From the NCBI GenBank assembly GCA_900169235.1, contig FWCC01000075.1, forward strand, positions 248,001 to 312,000: DNA of 64,000 nucleotides, in the 5' to 3' direction. The position numbers and the translations under genes are program-made. Of the stretch, positions 49,045-60,070 are shown piece by piece. The DNA is from Zarea fungicola. Its lineage: Eukaryota > Ascomycota > Sordariomycetes > Hypocreales > Cordycipitaceae. How positions within the stretch are numbered: the stretch's first letter is position 1; every line of letters begins with the position of its first letter. A model generated the notes under the pieces. It did no database searches, was not told the origin of the DNA, and saw only the letters and a list, made by a program, of their open reading frames with translations.

Positions 49045-50468
49045 GAATGGTAGCAAGTGACTAATGCTACTTTACGTTGCTCTGGGACTGTGGAAGATGT
49101 TGGTGGCATAGTTGTTGCGTTAGCACACTGCTAAAAAAGAGGGTTTTTCGTGCGGGTATATATTTTCAACAAATATAGCTGTACCTTGATTACCCCGATA
49201 TTATTAGGCATATTTATAGTACTATTCAGTGATCCGTTTGGTTTGAATTTATTTATTTGTTTGTCTATTTTTTGTTCAGGCCCTTCGCCCGGAATAACGG
49301 GTCAACACTTGTCTTTCCGGCTAATAAAGCTATCTTCTGTGCTGTTGGTGCCATCATGGTCTCTTGTAGCGAAAAGCGCGGCTGTTGGCTAGTAAAACCT
49401 GCCCCTCTAACAAGTCATTAACAGCTAATAACTAAAAGGGGAAGAAGTTTATAGGGGAGAGTTGGGGAATCGGCCGTAAAGGACAGTCTTTCGATTTAGG
49501 GTAGCTGGTGAGAAGTCAGCTTAGCCTCGGTAGGTTGGCGACTCTAATGTTTCGAAGAGACGGCAAACCCTGTCTCTATTTACAGGGTTAGTAACATGGC
49601 AGTTACTGAACTGGGCAAAGGCGAAAGCACTTTTTTTATTACTGGTTCTTTTAAGCTTTAATGTATTTACATTTAAATTTATATGTGCCCTGCTTTCTTC
49701 CAAGAAATAGACCTTTTCCCTTTCCTGTGTTACTGGTGATACAAAATATCTGTCTAGGAATAGCCTTGAATTCAGTACAACCGTGAAGACTGAAGACCCA
49801 AGTTAACTAGTTGCAAGCCACGATGTTAGCCAAGCATCTTTTGGCCGGCCGCTCCTTTTATTATTAGAGACGTTATTTGGGACAAGTACAATATACCATG
49901 AAATAAAAGTACGGCTTGGCATCCGAGATCAAAGCCTCCTACTGTACATACGCTTTCCCTTTTAGGCGAGCTTCCCAAGTGCACTGCTCTGCCTGGTCCA
50001 ACAGCTTCTTGACTAGCTGGTACCCAGCTAGCTGACATGCTGAATTTTGTGATTCAGACTATTAAAGTAGAAATGTGTCTGACACACCTTGCTGACTGCT
50101 TAATTGACACATACGGTCCGCTCCCCGGTAACCCGAAATTAACTGTCTGGTCCTTGTTGGAGTAATTTGTCTAAGTAATTGCCCTCGATTTTGCTAGTTG
50201 CCTGTGATTTGTAAACCTTGAAGGCGCCTCATTTAGCCGCATTTGGTTACATCCTGTGGAGTCTAAATCGACTGGGCAACTCTCGATAACCTGAGCTTTG
50301 CAACTCGACGACTTGATTTAGATGAGAAAAGGCTGACAAAAGGCCGAGCCCTCCTTCATTTCAACTTCCCTGGCATTCATCCTTCGTAGATTAGCCTCCC
50401 TAGCCTCCCGGCCCGCACGCTAATAGCCAAGTGTGCGCACTTGTCCGCAGAAATCCCCATCTTCCCCA
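49045..50468. other. intergenic, promoter side of the transcription factor gene
   Basis: AT-rich, no gene supported. A frame at 49150-49392 is hydrophobic but starts without ATG and has atypical codons. Confidence 0.5.
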
Positions 50469-52313
50469 ATGTCGCCGTCGCACATGCCCGCGGCTTTTTC
50501 AGCCCTGGCTTGCACGGGGTGCAGCCAGGCCAAGCGAAAATGTGACCGCCAGCTTCCCCATTGCGGTCGCTGTACAAAGTAAGCCCTGCCATTGCCTTGT
50601 ACCTGGACGACGCCGAGGCTATGTCGCTAAATTCCTGTGGCAGACTAGCTCGTACGTGTTCGTATGCCGTGTCGCTGGTGTCGTCGGAAGCATGGCCAGA
50701 CGCCCAGTCGCAGCGCGTGTCGCCGCCAGTCTTCTCTCAGACGCAAGGCGAGGACACTGGCGGCGGCGTGGTGCCGGATCTGCAAGCTCTCTTCCTCGAC
50801 TCCACCGCCTTTATGCATTGCGGGTTGAAGTCGCTCCCCACGCAGTCTACGCACCGAAGCGCGGCCGTCTTGGAGCAGATTAGCCACCAGAGGCAGGAGA
50901 TTGCACAAGAGTATTTGGCGTCGTTTCATGTGCCGCTGGCCTTTATCAGCAAGAATCGGTTCCTCGAGACGACGCTCTCCTTGGTAGACAGCGACCCCGA
51001 TGCCGCGCTTTTACTGTTCTGCATGAAGCTGCTGGTATCGCAGCCGCTGGCAGATGGAGAGGCGCCAGAGACGGCCAAGCTCTACTGCATCGCGAGGGAG
51101 AGCGTCCGAGATCTGGACGTGCATGGGACCGTGACGCTGACGGCGCTCCAGGCCCTCTTGATACTGTGCCTATATGAGATTGGGCATGGCATTTACCCCG
51201 CGGCCTATTTGACGATTAGGGCGTGTGCGCAGTTTGGTACGCAACTTGGTCTGGACAAGGGGATTTACGTCTTTGATAATGACCCGTCCCGGTGGAGGGA
51301 AAAGGAGGAGAGGGATCGGGCGTGGTGGGCTATACTCTTACTCAGCCAGTAAAAAGCCCGCTCATTCGTTGTTCGCCCGAAATGGATTTAGTAACTGACT
51401 CTGGAGCTAGATACATCAGAATTGGCTGCCCAACGTTGCCAATGTGCGCCATACCTCCGAGATCAGAGGCCTATCTGCCAATAGAGGACGACAAGTGGGA
51501 TCGTGGTGTGGGTGCAATGAGAGCTTCATGGGCCGCAATCACTGTTGAAACTAACATGTGAGGTAGGAATGGACATCAAGGGAGCCGTACATGATTTCCT
51601 CTGGTGCGGCAGTCAAAATGGGTCGCTACCCTCGTGCCGTCCAGGCCATGTACCTTCTCAGCCACTGTCTTGCGATTTCCGCCGGAGGGGTGGATACAAC
51701 CTTGGTCGCCGATGATATCATTCAGATTGACCGAACACTACGGGCTCTGTCCCATCTCACAGCCTCGGAAGTCGAGCTCGCTGCCACATTGTACTGCGTG
51801 CCCGAGGTCATGTGCCTAGAGTACGTGTCTTTCAACCAAACTACAAGTGACCGAAGATGGCTCTTTGCTAATGCTTTCGCGGCAGCGGACTTATGCTTTT
51901 ATACTCGGAGTTCCTTCGTAGCAATTGTGATCTTCCGGATTACATCACAAAATCGTACATTAGGACGTCGCTGGAGTCGGTGTTGCGCCAGTCGGCTTTG
52001 GTGCATCTGAGCGTGCTCCATATGAAGCGTGGACGCCCGACATACTACAGCCCGCTGCTCTTTGGGTGGGTTTATCGTGTCGCATCGCTGGAAGTGATAC
52101 GGCAGAGGGAGTCGCCCGAGTACAGGGATAATGAGAATCTCCAGCTTGCGATTCAAGTGCTACAAGTCCTACAGCCCCGTTGGGGGATTGCAGGTTCGTG
52201 ATGGCAGTTGCTTTATGAAGGTGTAGATCCATGCTAACTATTACATCATAGAGAAGTACCTGAATTTGCTTGCTCAGGCGGCTCCGGGAGTTCCTCTTTC
52301 TTTGCTAAAGTAG
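50469..52313 (+). CDS. Zn2Cys6 fungal-specific transcription factor (six exons)
   Basis: Exons are 50469-50578, 50644-51348, 51411-51507, 51567-51820, 51886-52193 and 52252-52313; introns are 65, 62, 59, 65 and 58 nt, all GT-AG. The total of 1536 nt gives 511 residues without a stop, so the gene looks intact although no single frame shows it. The DNA-binding cluster has Cys at residues 15, 18, 25, 32, 35 and 42 (CX2CX6CX6CX2CX6C), with the last Cys supplied by exon 2 (CTKLARTCSY). A fungal-specific regulatory domain follows, including ALQALLILCLYEIGHG, ACAQFGTQLGLD, RAWWAILLLSQYIRIGCP and DKWDRGEWTSREPYM. It is most likely a nuclear pathway regulator of the neighbouring accessory genes. Confidence 0.9.
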
Positions 52314-52452
52314 GCCACTGGAGGCGTCGAACACTTGATATACAAAAGCAAAGAAAAGAAATCGCATTTGACGCCGGCTTAACCGACTAGTCCTCATATC
52401 GATATTATTAAGCTGCCAAGTACATACGATATTTACAACGCAACAGTGTGAA

Positions 52453-54244
52453 TCATAAGCTACAACGTGACGGTTGCTGCCTCTCGTATCTATTCTCCCA
52501 CTCCGGAGTAGATCGACCACGCCTCCCGGAAGGAACAGCATACTCCAGTCTGGACCGCGAAAACCGGAATGGCAGTGACAGAATCATAATGCCGTCCGAG
52601 ATGCCCCATTCTACTCCAGACATCCTCCAAAAGAGATCTGGCTTGGTCAATATATCCGGCCGTGCCTGGGCAATTTCTGCATGTGTCTTGGTCCTCAGCG
52701 ACTCAGTCACATCACTTTGTCTCACGTTGAAGCTAATGTTTCGCGAGAGAATTGCTTTGCACTGAGACGCTGTATACTAACCGAGTTTGTAGTACCAGAT
52801 ATTGTACTTGGTCAGGCTGATGTCCATATCAAAGGTTGCGTCGGCGGTCGTGCGTTCGAGGAGTGCCAGTAGCACGGCGGCCGCGCCTGTTAATCCAGTT
52901 GCGTAGTCGGAGTTTGCTGTATTATTCTATTAGCCAAGATGATGGGAAAAGAAGAGCTGTATAAAGTAGCAAACTCACGAAGTAGTGGAACGACGGGTTC
53001 ATTTAGGCCCAGGAACTGGCCTTGCAGCCAGGATATACCAACTAAGCAGTCGCTGACCTGTTGCCACCCCGCGCGATGTACAAGGGGACCCTTGAATCCG
53101 TAGCAGTTCTCTCGAAGATTGACAAGTTGCACGTTTATGGCTCTTAGCGACGAAGAGTCAAAGCCAAGCCGCTGGAGGACACCTGGCCTGTATCCATCCA
53201 CCAATACGTCGGCGCCCTGAATCAGTTTCACAAAAGCTTCACGGCCTTGATGGGATTTGAGATCCAGATTCACGTCCTTCTTTCCCGTATTGAGATCCAC
53301 CCACGTATGTGCCATGTCTGGGAGATTGGCATTGGATACCTTGATGACGTCGGCTCCCAGCACAGCAAGCAGCTTCGAAACGGTAGGCGCTGAAATGACC
53401 CGGGAAAAGTCAATGATACGAATAACAGCCAGAGGCTTTAGATTGCTTGGGTCTTGTTCGGGGGCCAGCGGCACCGCGGTGCTGGCACAGCTGTTTTGGT
53501 CCACAGAGGCTCTTGCGCCATTACTTTGCCATGTTCCGAGGCAAAGAACTCGTCGGGAGTGTGGCAGGTGACGCCCGCCTGTCTGTAAGCGTCATTTGCT
53601 AGTGTTTCTAGTTCATGGCTGTTAAACTATGCCACTGCTGTCGCGTAGATGGCCGCTGCCTCTTGGACCGTTACATCTTGCTCCTCGATACCCAGCATGG
53701 TCATTGTTGGCGCGGCATTCATGGATGCGTGGAGTTGGTACCATATCTCATCCTTTGTCTTGTAGATGCATGTGGCGAGTTGGTGGATTGGCTTCCTAAG
53801 GTTGAATAAGTCGCCCTTTTTAATTTCTTCTTTCATGCGCAGATCTTGTACAATGGGCCTGCCGTTAACGGTTGGCAGGGCCAATCCATCGATGAAGAGC
53901 GTTGCAATATCCCTTTTTTTATTTATTTATTTCTCAATATATGTTATTGAGCTCATGATAGCAGCGCGGGGATAATGTACGTATCAATCTCCACCTCTTG
54001 GTATCCTGTACCATAGCGAGTGGCGCGGATAACATTAGCTGCAGTGGCAACGAGGGCAGCTAATGTAGAAGACGACTCAGTGATTTTGCAGGGAAGTTGG
54101 GATGAATGGCTGTGTATCATTTCAAGTGAAGACTAGATGCTCTGCGGCATCGGAAAACAACTGGAGAAGTTGGCGGGTCTCGTTCTTCAGAAACCGGTTA
54201 TGGAGAATATGTCTGGCTTCCTCCTGGACAGAATACTGGTCCAT
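52453..54244 (-). pseudogene. family III CoA-transferase (CaiB/BaiF), full-length but disabled
   Basis: Homologous sequence runs from MDQYSVQEEARHIL (ATG at 54244) to the C-terminal YAVPSGRRGRSTPEW (about 52500). It includes RATRYGTGYQEVEID, LRKPIHQLATCIYKT, SMNAAPTMTMLGIEEQDVT, DFSRVISAPTVSKLLAVLGA, YRPGVLQRLGF, NLRENCYGFKGPL and GWQQVSDCLVGISWLQG, with a normal 62-nt intron at 52917-52978. Disabling changes: TGA at 54122-54124, a frame change near 54080, TAG at 53627-53629, a frame change near 53510, and TAG at 52777-52779. An intact copy would move CoA between carboxylic acids. It is divergent from the aldolase gene and convergent with the transcription factor. Confidence 0.88.
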
Positions 54245-55175
54245 AATGTCTCACCTAGTGCCGAGATCACCAGAGTAATTGATAAGGCTTGCGCCGTCGC
54301 GACTTGTACTTTTTTGGCATCCGTGCTGCTTTTATACCGCCGGTTAGTTCGCAAGTGGCGATTTTAGCCCCGGCAATAGTACTATTGAACCATCAGATTG
54401 TAGGTGGCTGTGGCTACTTGGATGTAAGACGGCAGTTTGGTGGAGGGCAACCGGCTTCTTCGTGGGTGCGTGCGGGCTAGTCCGCCAGACTCCCCGTGAC
54501 GGAAATTTGCGAGTATGTTGGATACTTCAAACAATAAGCCTAGGCATCGTACTCTAACTGGCCATTAGTACCGGTTATTGGAGGAACAATAAAGGCGGTT
54601 CCGATGCTCGGCGTTTCGCAGGACGCGAGACTTACGATTCGCAATTCTGAGCTGCAATTTGGAGCCGGTCGGGGTAATTACGCAAGACAAGGTGTGGCTT
54701 CTGGGCAAATCTCTTACCCGTCTTTTGCTCATCGGACTGAGTATCAACCGAACTCCGAGCTCTACAAGGATCAAGCCAATTCTTGAGCCCCGTATTGAAT
54801 CATTGATGAAGCGCAGTCTTGGCATTGTGCGCTTCGATCGGCACTCGTCGCACTAGCAGGGGTACATTGGCTGGCCTAACTAATACTTGTCGTATGAATC
54901 AGATCAATAGCCACCAATGTCCGAGACAATGATCAACTTTTATCGGAGGCTCGCCAATTTCGAGAATCCGAAGCGCGAACAACCGGCCTATTTGTCAATC
55001 AATTTACCGTGTCATAGTTAACCAGGAACAGTGCAAACTTCATAAAGTGTTAGGGTATCTTGTGATTGATGTCCGTCGAAAATGATATTTAAAACAAGCT
55101 CAGGGTACAAAGCAGATAGTTTAGATTCTGTCTCCAACTATTATCACCTTGAACAGTTCAAAATATATCAGCAAC
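54245..55175. other. intergenic between CoA-transferase pseudogene and aldolase
   Basis: Formerly the shared divergent promoter of the two genes. No gene is supported. Confidence 0.5.
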
Positions 55176-56234
55176 ATGGACCGAGCCAGCCGAGCAAACG
55201 CAGGTGAGGGCATGGCAGCTTATGCCGCACCATCACTCTTCCAGCCTCATCTTGCGCGCCAAGCTATCCGGGATGCGCATGCCAAGAGAATTCCGCCACT
55301 TCTCTGTATTTTCAACTCAATCAGCTCAATTCCTACTATCCGGTTTATTACACCATTCAACTTTGATAGCTCTGTTATTGACTGGGAGCATAGCTCTTGT
55401 AACATAGAGACTATGACCACCCTGGTGCATGAGATTGCCTTCATAAGCCAAGGCAAGACCATACCTTGGGTCAGAGTTCCTGGTCACGATCATGCAGCTA
55501 TTGGTTGGGCCCTTGATGCCGGGGCTAGCATAGTCATACCTCAAGTATGGTCAGGTGTAGCAATACAATCGTAATTCTAACCTGTGACTCTAATTGCGAA
55601 GTTTAGGTCGATACTGTGGAACAAGCGCAGCATGTGGTATCCGCGGCCAAATTTGGCACCCGTCAAAATGGTACGCGATCCGCACCGCCGGGGAGATGGG
55701 TACATGGGTTGACCGATATGCCGTATGACCCCTCGCGAACTTTCCACGAATGCCTGAACGATCAAGCCGCTGTCATGATACAGATCGAATCATTGGAAGG
55801 TACGGCTCGAGCTCCGCGGTGGGCGAAATCTACATTCAAATACTAATACATCTATACTAGGTATTAAAAATCTTGACGAAATTCTTACCAAAGTACCTGA
55901 TATCGACATGGTGTGGTTTGGGACTCTTGATGCCCGGATTAGCATGAACCTGCCAGGCAAGTTTGGCAGTACTGGTGATACGGAACCCGAATGGCTCGCT
56001 GCCCGTGAGAAGTTTTTCAGGGTGCTTGACAAGCATGACAAGCCGTACGGCGGGTTTGGCTTTCCTTCACCGCCGCTTGGTAATGCAGAATCCTTTCGGG
56101 AGGCCGCTAAGCGAATGAGCCTCATGGCTGTTACTGCCGACATGGCTCACCTGGCAGCGGTGGGGACAGTGTTGCAGGCTGCCAAGGACGCGCTTAAGAG
56201 TTCCAACGCAATAAATGGAAAAGTGGAAGATTGA
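55176..56234 (+). CDS. HpcH/HpaI-type aldolase / CitE-like lyase (three exons)
   Basis: Exons are 55176-55544, 55607-55799 and 55861-56234; introns are 62 and 61 nt, GT to TTAG/CTAG. The product is 311 residues. The domain order fits the HpcH/HpaI aldolase barrel: IDWEHSSCNIETM (the usual D-x-EH region), PWVRVPGHDHAAIGWALDAG, GASIVIPQVDTVEQAQ (joined across intron 1), MIQIESLEGIKNLDEI with the metal-binding Glu, and MVWFGTLDARISMNLPG with the metal-binding Asp. It should make or cleave 2-oxo acids or acyl-CoA hydroxyacids with a divalent metal. Its divergent partner, a family III CoA-transferase, suggests a former dicarboxylate-type catabolic pair, but that partner is broken. The aldolase itself shows no defect. 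Confidence 0.9.
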
Positions 56235-56649
56235 CCGTTGCATAGCATTTGGGCACTGCTGCCCGAGGTCAGTCTTTTAGAGCAGCAGTTCAGGCAGCCC
56301 CCCTCTCGCCAACCATGCTTTGGCTTAGTTCTGTTTTATAAGACGCTTCTTGCTTTAGAGATACTCAAGCTACTGATTTTATTCATCAATTTTGCCTCAC
56401 TTCTATAATAGTAACTGGATGGGCTTCCGAAATAATAATAGCCCCCTCTCCAACTGAATTCACAGCCACAGAGCCGTGACACCAGTACATTCTCTACTGC
56501 TTACTAGCCCCGGTTTCCGTAGTGTATAATAATCGTGAAAGACATCAACTGGACATGGAAGATGACTGTACGCGGTATCTCAGGGCACCCTCTATTCACG
56601 CAGAACTATAGTTATAATCAATGAGAAATATAATGGTAATTGAGCTTTA

Positions 56650-56910
56650 TCTGCTAAGGCGCCCTGGTGGCAACTGCTGTGATCTGCCTAGGGTGGTTGT
56701 CGCTATTGGCTACTACGAGATATTGTAAGGCTTGAGTCGAAGGAGCCGGCAAACTAAGGATACGAGTCGTGTGTAATAAAGAACGGCCCAAATATTGAAC
56801 CAGATGTAAGACACAGACGATAAAGAAGACGCTACTCTGGCTAGTAAGACAGAGCCTAATTGGATCTCATCATCGAAAGCCCACCGTCCGCGGCGATCTG
56901 AGGTTACTGT
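56650..56910 (-). pseudogene. polyketide synthase ketoreductase fragment (copy 1)
   Basis: The minus strand reads GSVLLARVASSLSSVSYIW then YYTRLVSLVCRL. This aligns in order with the start of a highly reducing PKS ketoreductase (nucleotide-binding glycine motif, then GAR-LV-LSRS), but the glycines are lost. At DNA level it matches 62640-62900, sharing GGATACGAGTCGTG and CTAGTAAGACA. It is a short relic with no flanking PKS domains. Confidence 0.5.
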
Positions 56911-59166
56911 TGGTACGACCATATGCAGTTACAAACCTCAGTACTGAGAGGAACGTCTCTCAGTATGTTTACTTATGGTAACTTGATGATTCGAAAACTA
57001 GCTACAGCTGGGGGAAGAGTTCCCTCTCTATCTACAGGAAGTCGGAAGGCAGGGAAAAGCAATCAACAAACAGGAAAATTCCTCTTCTCTCAGCAGCTGC
57101 CGTGATGACCTCGTATCCAGGGCAGGCTTCGCTAGATATGCTGCTTGACTGGAGTCAGCAGTCACAACAGGCACACTTCTTCCCCCTTCTGTGTTGCCCC
57201 TATGGACCCCGCGCTGGGTAGTCTCGGCCTCTTCACCTAGCTCAATGACATAGTTAGCCACAGTCGTCTACTTGGCCATCGTCTTGTCCTTTGACCGAGT
57301 CAAGTAGATCGTTCTCGCCTTAGTGTAGCACATCACCCATCAGCGACCATTGCTCCGCTTAGTTAAACGCTGCCCATTCGCCTTTACAAGCCATAGGGGA
57401 AGTCAATACTACTATAATCACAGGATTCTCTTCCATATTATGTACAAACTTGCTATAGCTACAGTCATTTAACACTACATATCATAGGAATTTCTACATA
57501 CAAGGCATCTAGGCGCCTCGATTATAGTTGGGCACTGTCAAACGAATCCAACACCAGACGTGGCAAGACTGACCACATGTGGCCAGAAGCTGGCACTTGG
57601 CTTTCAAGCTGCTTACTTCTAGCCCCAACACCATATCTTCACCTTATCTATTTCTTACTATTAGGTTAGGGGCGAGATAGCAGTTGCAGAACCACTTTTA
57701 GTGCAAGACGTTGGTGGCGTAAACCTTTGTCACCGTCAACTTTGACCTGCGGGTCGTCTACAAATGGAGTTTGTCTATTTCTGTTTTCAAATTCTATCTT
57801 ATGACTATAGCAGGCTAAGAGGTGTATCTAATCAAGCCAATCTACTTCTTAGTGTCTCTTACCTCGTCCGTTTGAGGATTCTTGCATCGCCTACTTCTGT
57901 CCTTCCGTTTTTGGAGGTGTCCGCCAGACTTTCACTGCCATGAATACTGCATAGTGTGTTGGGTGGATAAGTTTCAATAACGGGAATATTTTTTTAATGC
58001 GCTATGAAATAGTGCTTGTATTCTCCACGCTTGTACCATTTTACACTTGTTGGCAACATATATATGGTGGCCAAGTTCTACACTATGGCGCTCATGTTGT
58101 ACTTTTACCGTCCCGAGCATCGCTATTTTCGATTTTAAGTACATTACGGCCGGCTTGAGGCGAGTTCTGTTAGCAGAACTGGGGAGATGTTAGGAAGTCC
58201 GTACTTAACAGAACGCTTTGCCGCTCGGAGAAATGGGAGATGACACAGCGGAGCTTTGTCAATGAATTTAAAATCATAAGTCCACAGAACTAGCCCATGT
58301 TCTACATGGGGTTACATCCCGTCTGAGTCATTCCCTGGTCAGAGTCGGCAACTAGGGCCCTGAACAGACAGGGCAAGATTGGCACCAATTGCTCACACCT
58401 AACGATTATAAATCATATTTGCTTACTAGTTACTGCTGCTTACATATTAAAAAAAGAAACAGAAAATTATTAGATAAAAACAAAGCCTTCTAAAAGGTGG
58501 CCGAAGCCTCAGACGAAGGCATGCAGAATCACTATAGAATTTAGCAATAAACGGGCCGTTCCCCCAGATAATAAGCACATACCACTAGACGGTCGGATTA
58601 TTATTTATAGTCTGGCCGCAATAGAAGACAAATTAAAGGGATTTTCCGTCCTATTAGCTTTCCTGCAGGCAAAGGAATATTTACGCCCCCATGTACGCGA
58701 GTCAGAAAGGAGAGCCCTTTAGCTTATTACGCTACGTGGTAAATACAATGAACTTGCCTGGAGTAGAGAGCAGGAGCTCCACATTGTTGAGATGTAGTAG
58801 CTGCCGACTTGCCGACTTGCTGACTTGCCGACTTGCCGTCTTTCGACAATGAACTGCCTATACATCCCATGTCCAATATATCCCAGGCGGAGATAGCTGC
58901 AGTAACAGTTTAGAGGCTCGGCCCGCACGGGGAGCTGCGGTTCCTGTGGCTGGAAGAACGGTGAAGGAAGAAGTGTACTGATTGGTTCGGCAGTCGTGAC
59001 AGGGGGTTATGGTGTGATGTGCCATGACGCATGGCTTACGATCAAGTTATCTCGAATACGACCTGCAAGCTGCATGATTATATGATCGACCAGGGCTCTA
59101 GAATCCATACACTAGATATATGTATCCCTACAGAGCTGGTATATTCACCTGACTAGGCATAGCCTA
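56911..59166. other. AT-rich gene-free stretch, probable old transposon/PKS debris
   Basis: Very few open frames, low GC and many short direct repeats (for example GACTTGCC units at about 58801-58840). An 82-codon frame without ATG at 58474-58722 on the plus strand is unusually stop-free for this region but not recognisable. Confidence 0.45.
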
Positions 59167-59361
59167 AAGTCCAACATCAGTGTGCCGGACGCTCCCCTGA
59201 CAACCGGACAGCTTCAACAAGGTCCTCCGATAGACTTAATTTAGCGGCAACCCATGAATCGCATTCAATATTTCCTCTTCCCGTCTAGTATTTTAGTATT
59301 CTAAACCTCTTAAAGCCGTCCAGTTGTCAGGGGGGAGCGCCAGCACACCAATGTTCGACTC
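59167..59361. mobile_element. MITE-like element with imperfect terminal inverted repeats and TA target duplication
   Basis: The left end (from 59167: AAGTCCAACATCAGTGTG) and the reverse complement of the right end (to 59361: GAGTCGAACATTGGTGTG) match over about 50 bp, continuing through GCTCCCCTGACAACCGGACAG versus a near-identical mirror. TA lies at 59165-59166 and 59362-59363. At 195 bp and non-coding, with ends beginning AGTC and a TA duplication, it resembles a non-autonomous Tc1/mariner-type element of the pogo/Fot1 kind. Confidence 0.7.
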
Positions 59362-60070
59362 TACCTCTCAAATGTGGACGCGGCTAGACCAGGAAAGAGT
59401 TTCGAATATTAAGACGCCCACGGGTGTGTAAATATACAGTAAGGTTAGAAATTATACACAGCTAACAATTTCCAGTTGGTTAGCATCCTTAGTAGGATAG
59501 GTAAGTTTTAAATCCCAACAGGTACTGGCCCATGAGTTACACCTCAGTAACCAGCCATAAGATAGAACCCTAGAGGTATAATAGCAATTTAGTAACCAAA
59601 GCAAAATCTTGTAAATATAATTAAAGTTTAAATGCTTTTTCTAGAGTATATTTCTATATTATACCATTAAAGATAATTTATTATAACTTCTCTATTACAG
59701 TCATTTAAATTCTTGTATTACTTTCTCAGCGGATCACTTAGCTACTTCTGATTTCTTTACCAGGATTACTAGCGTCAAAAGGTACCTGGTGTCTACAACT
59801 TTCCCTTGATACCCAGTAACCTACTAGTTACGAAGTAGTTTTCTTGTGGTTATGTTGCAATGTGGAGGCGCTGAATGAACAATACAGGGACTAGTTGTAA
59901 TCTCGTATACGAGTGTTTTGGGTAAGCAGCAGAAGAAGCCAGCAGTTTTCGTGGTTGTGGAAAAAGGATTTAAGCCTCTTCTTTGCCTGCTTGTCTTTTT
60001 GTTTTACTCTGGCATACTTCGTTCCGTCAGACTTGATTTTATATACTTGGGCCAAAGAGGGCTTGCAACC

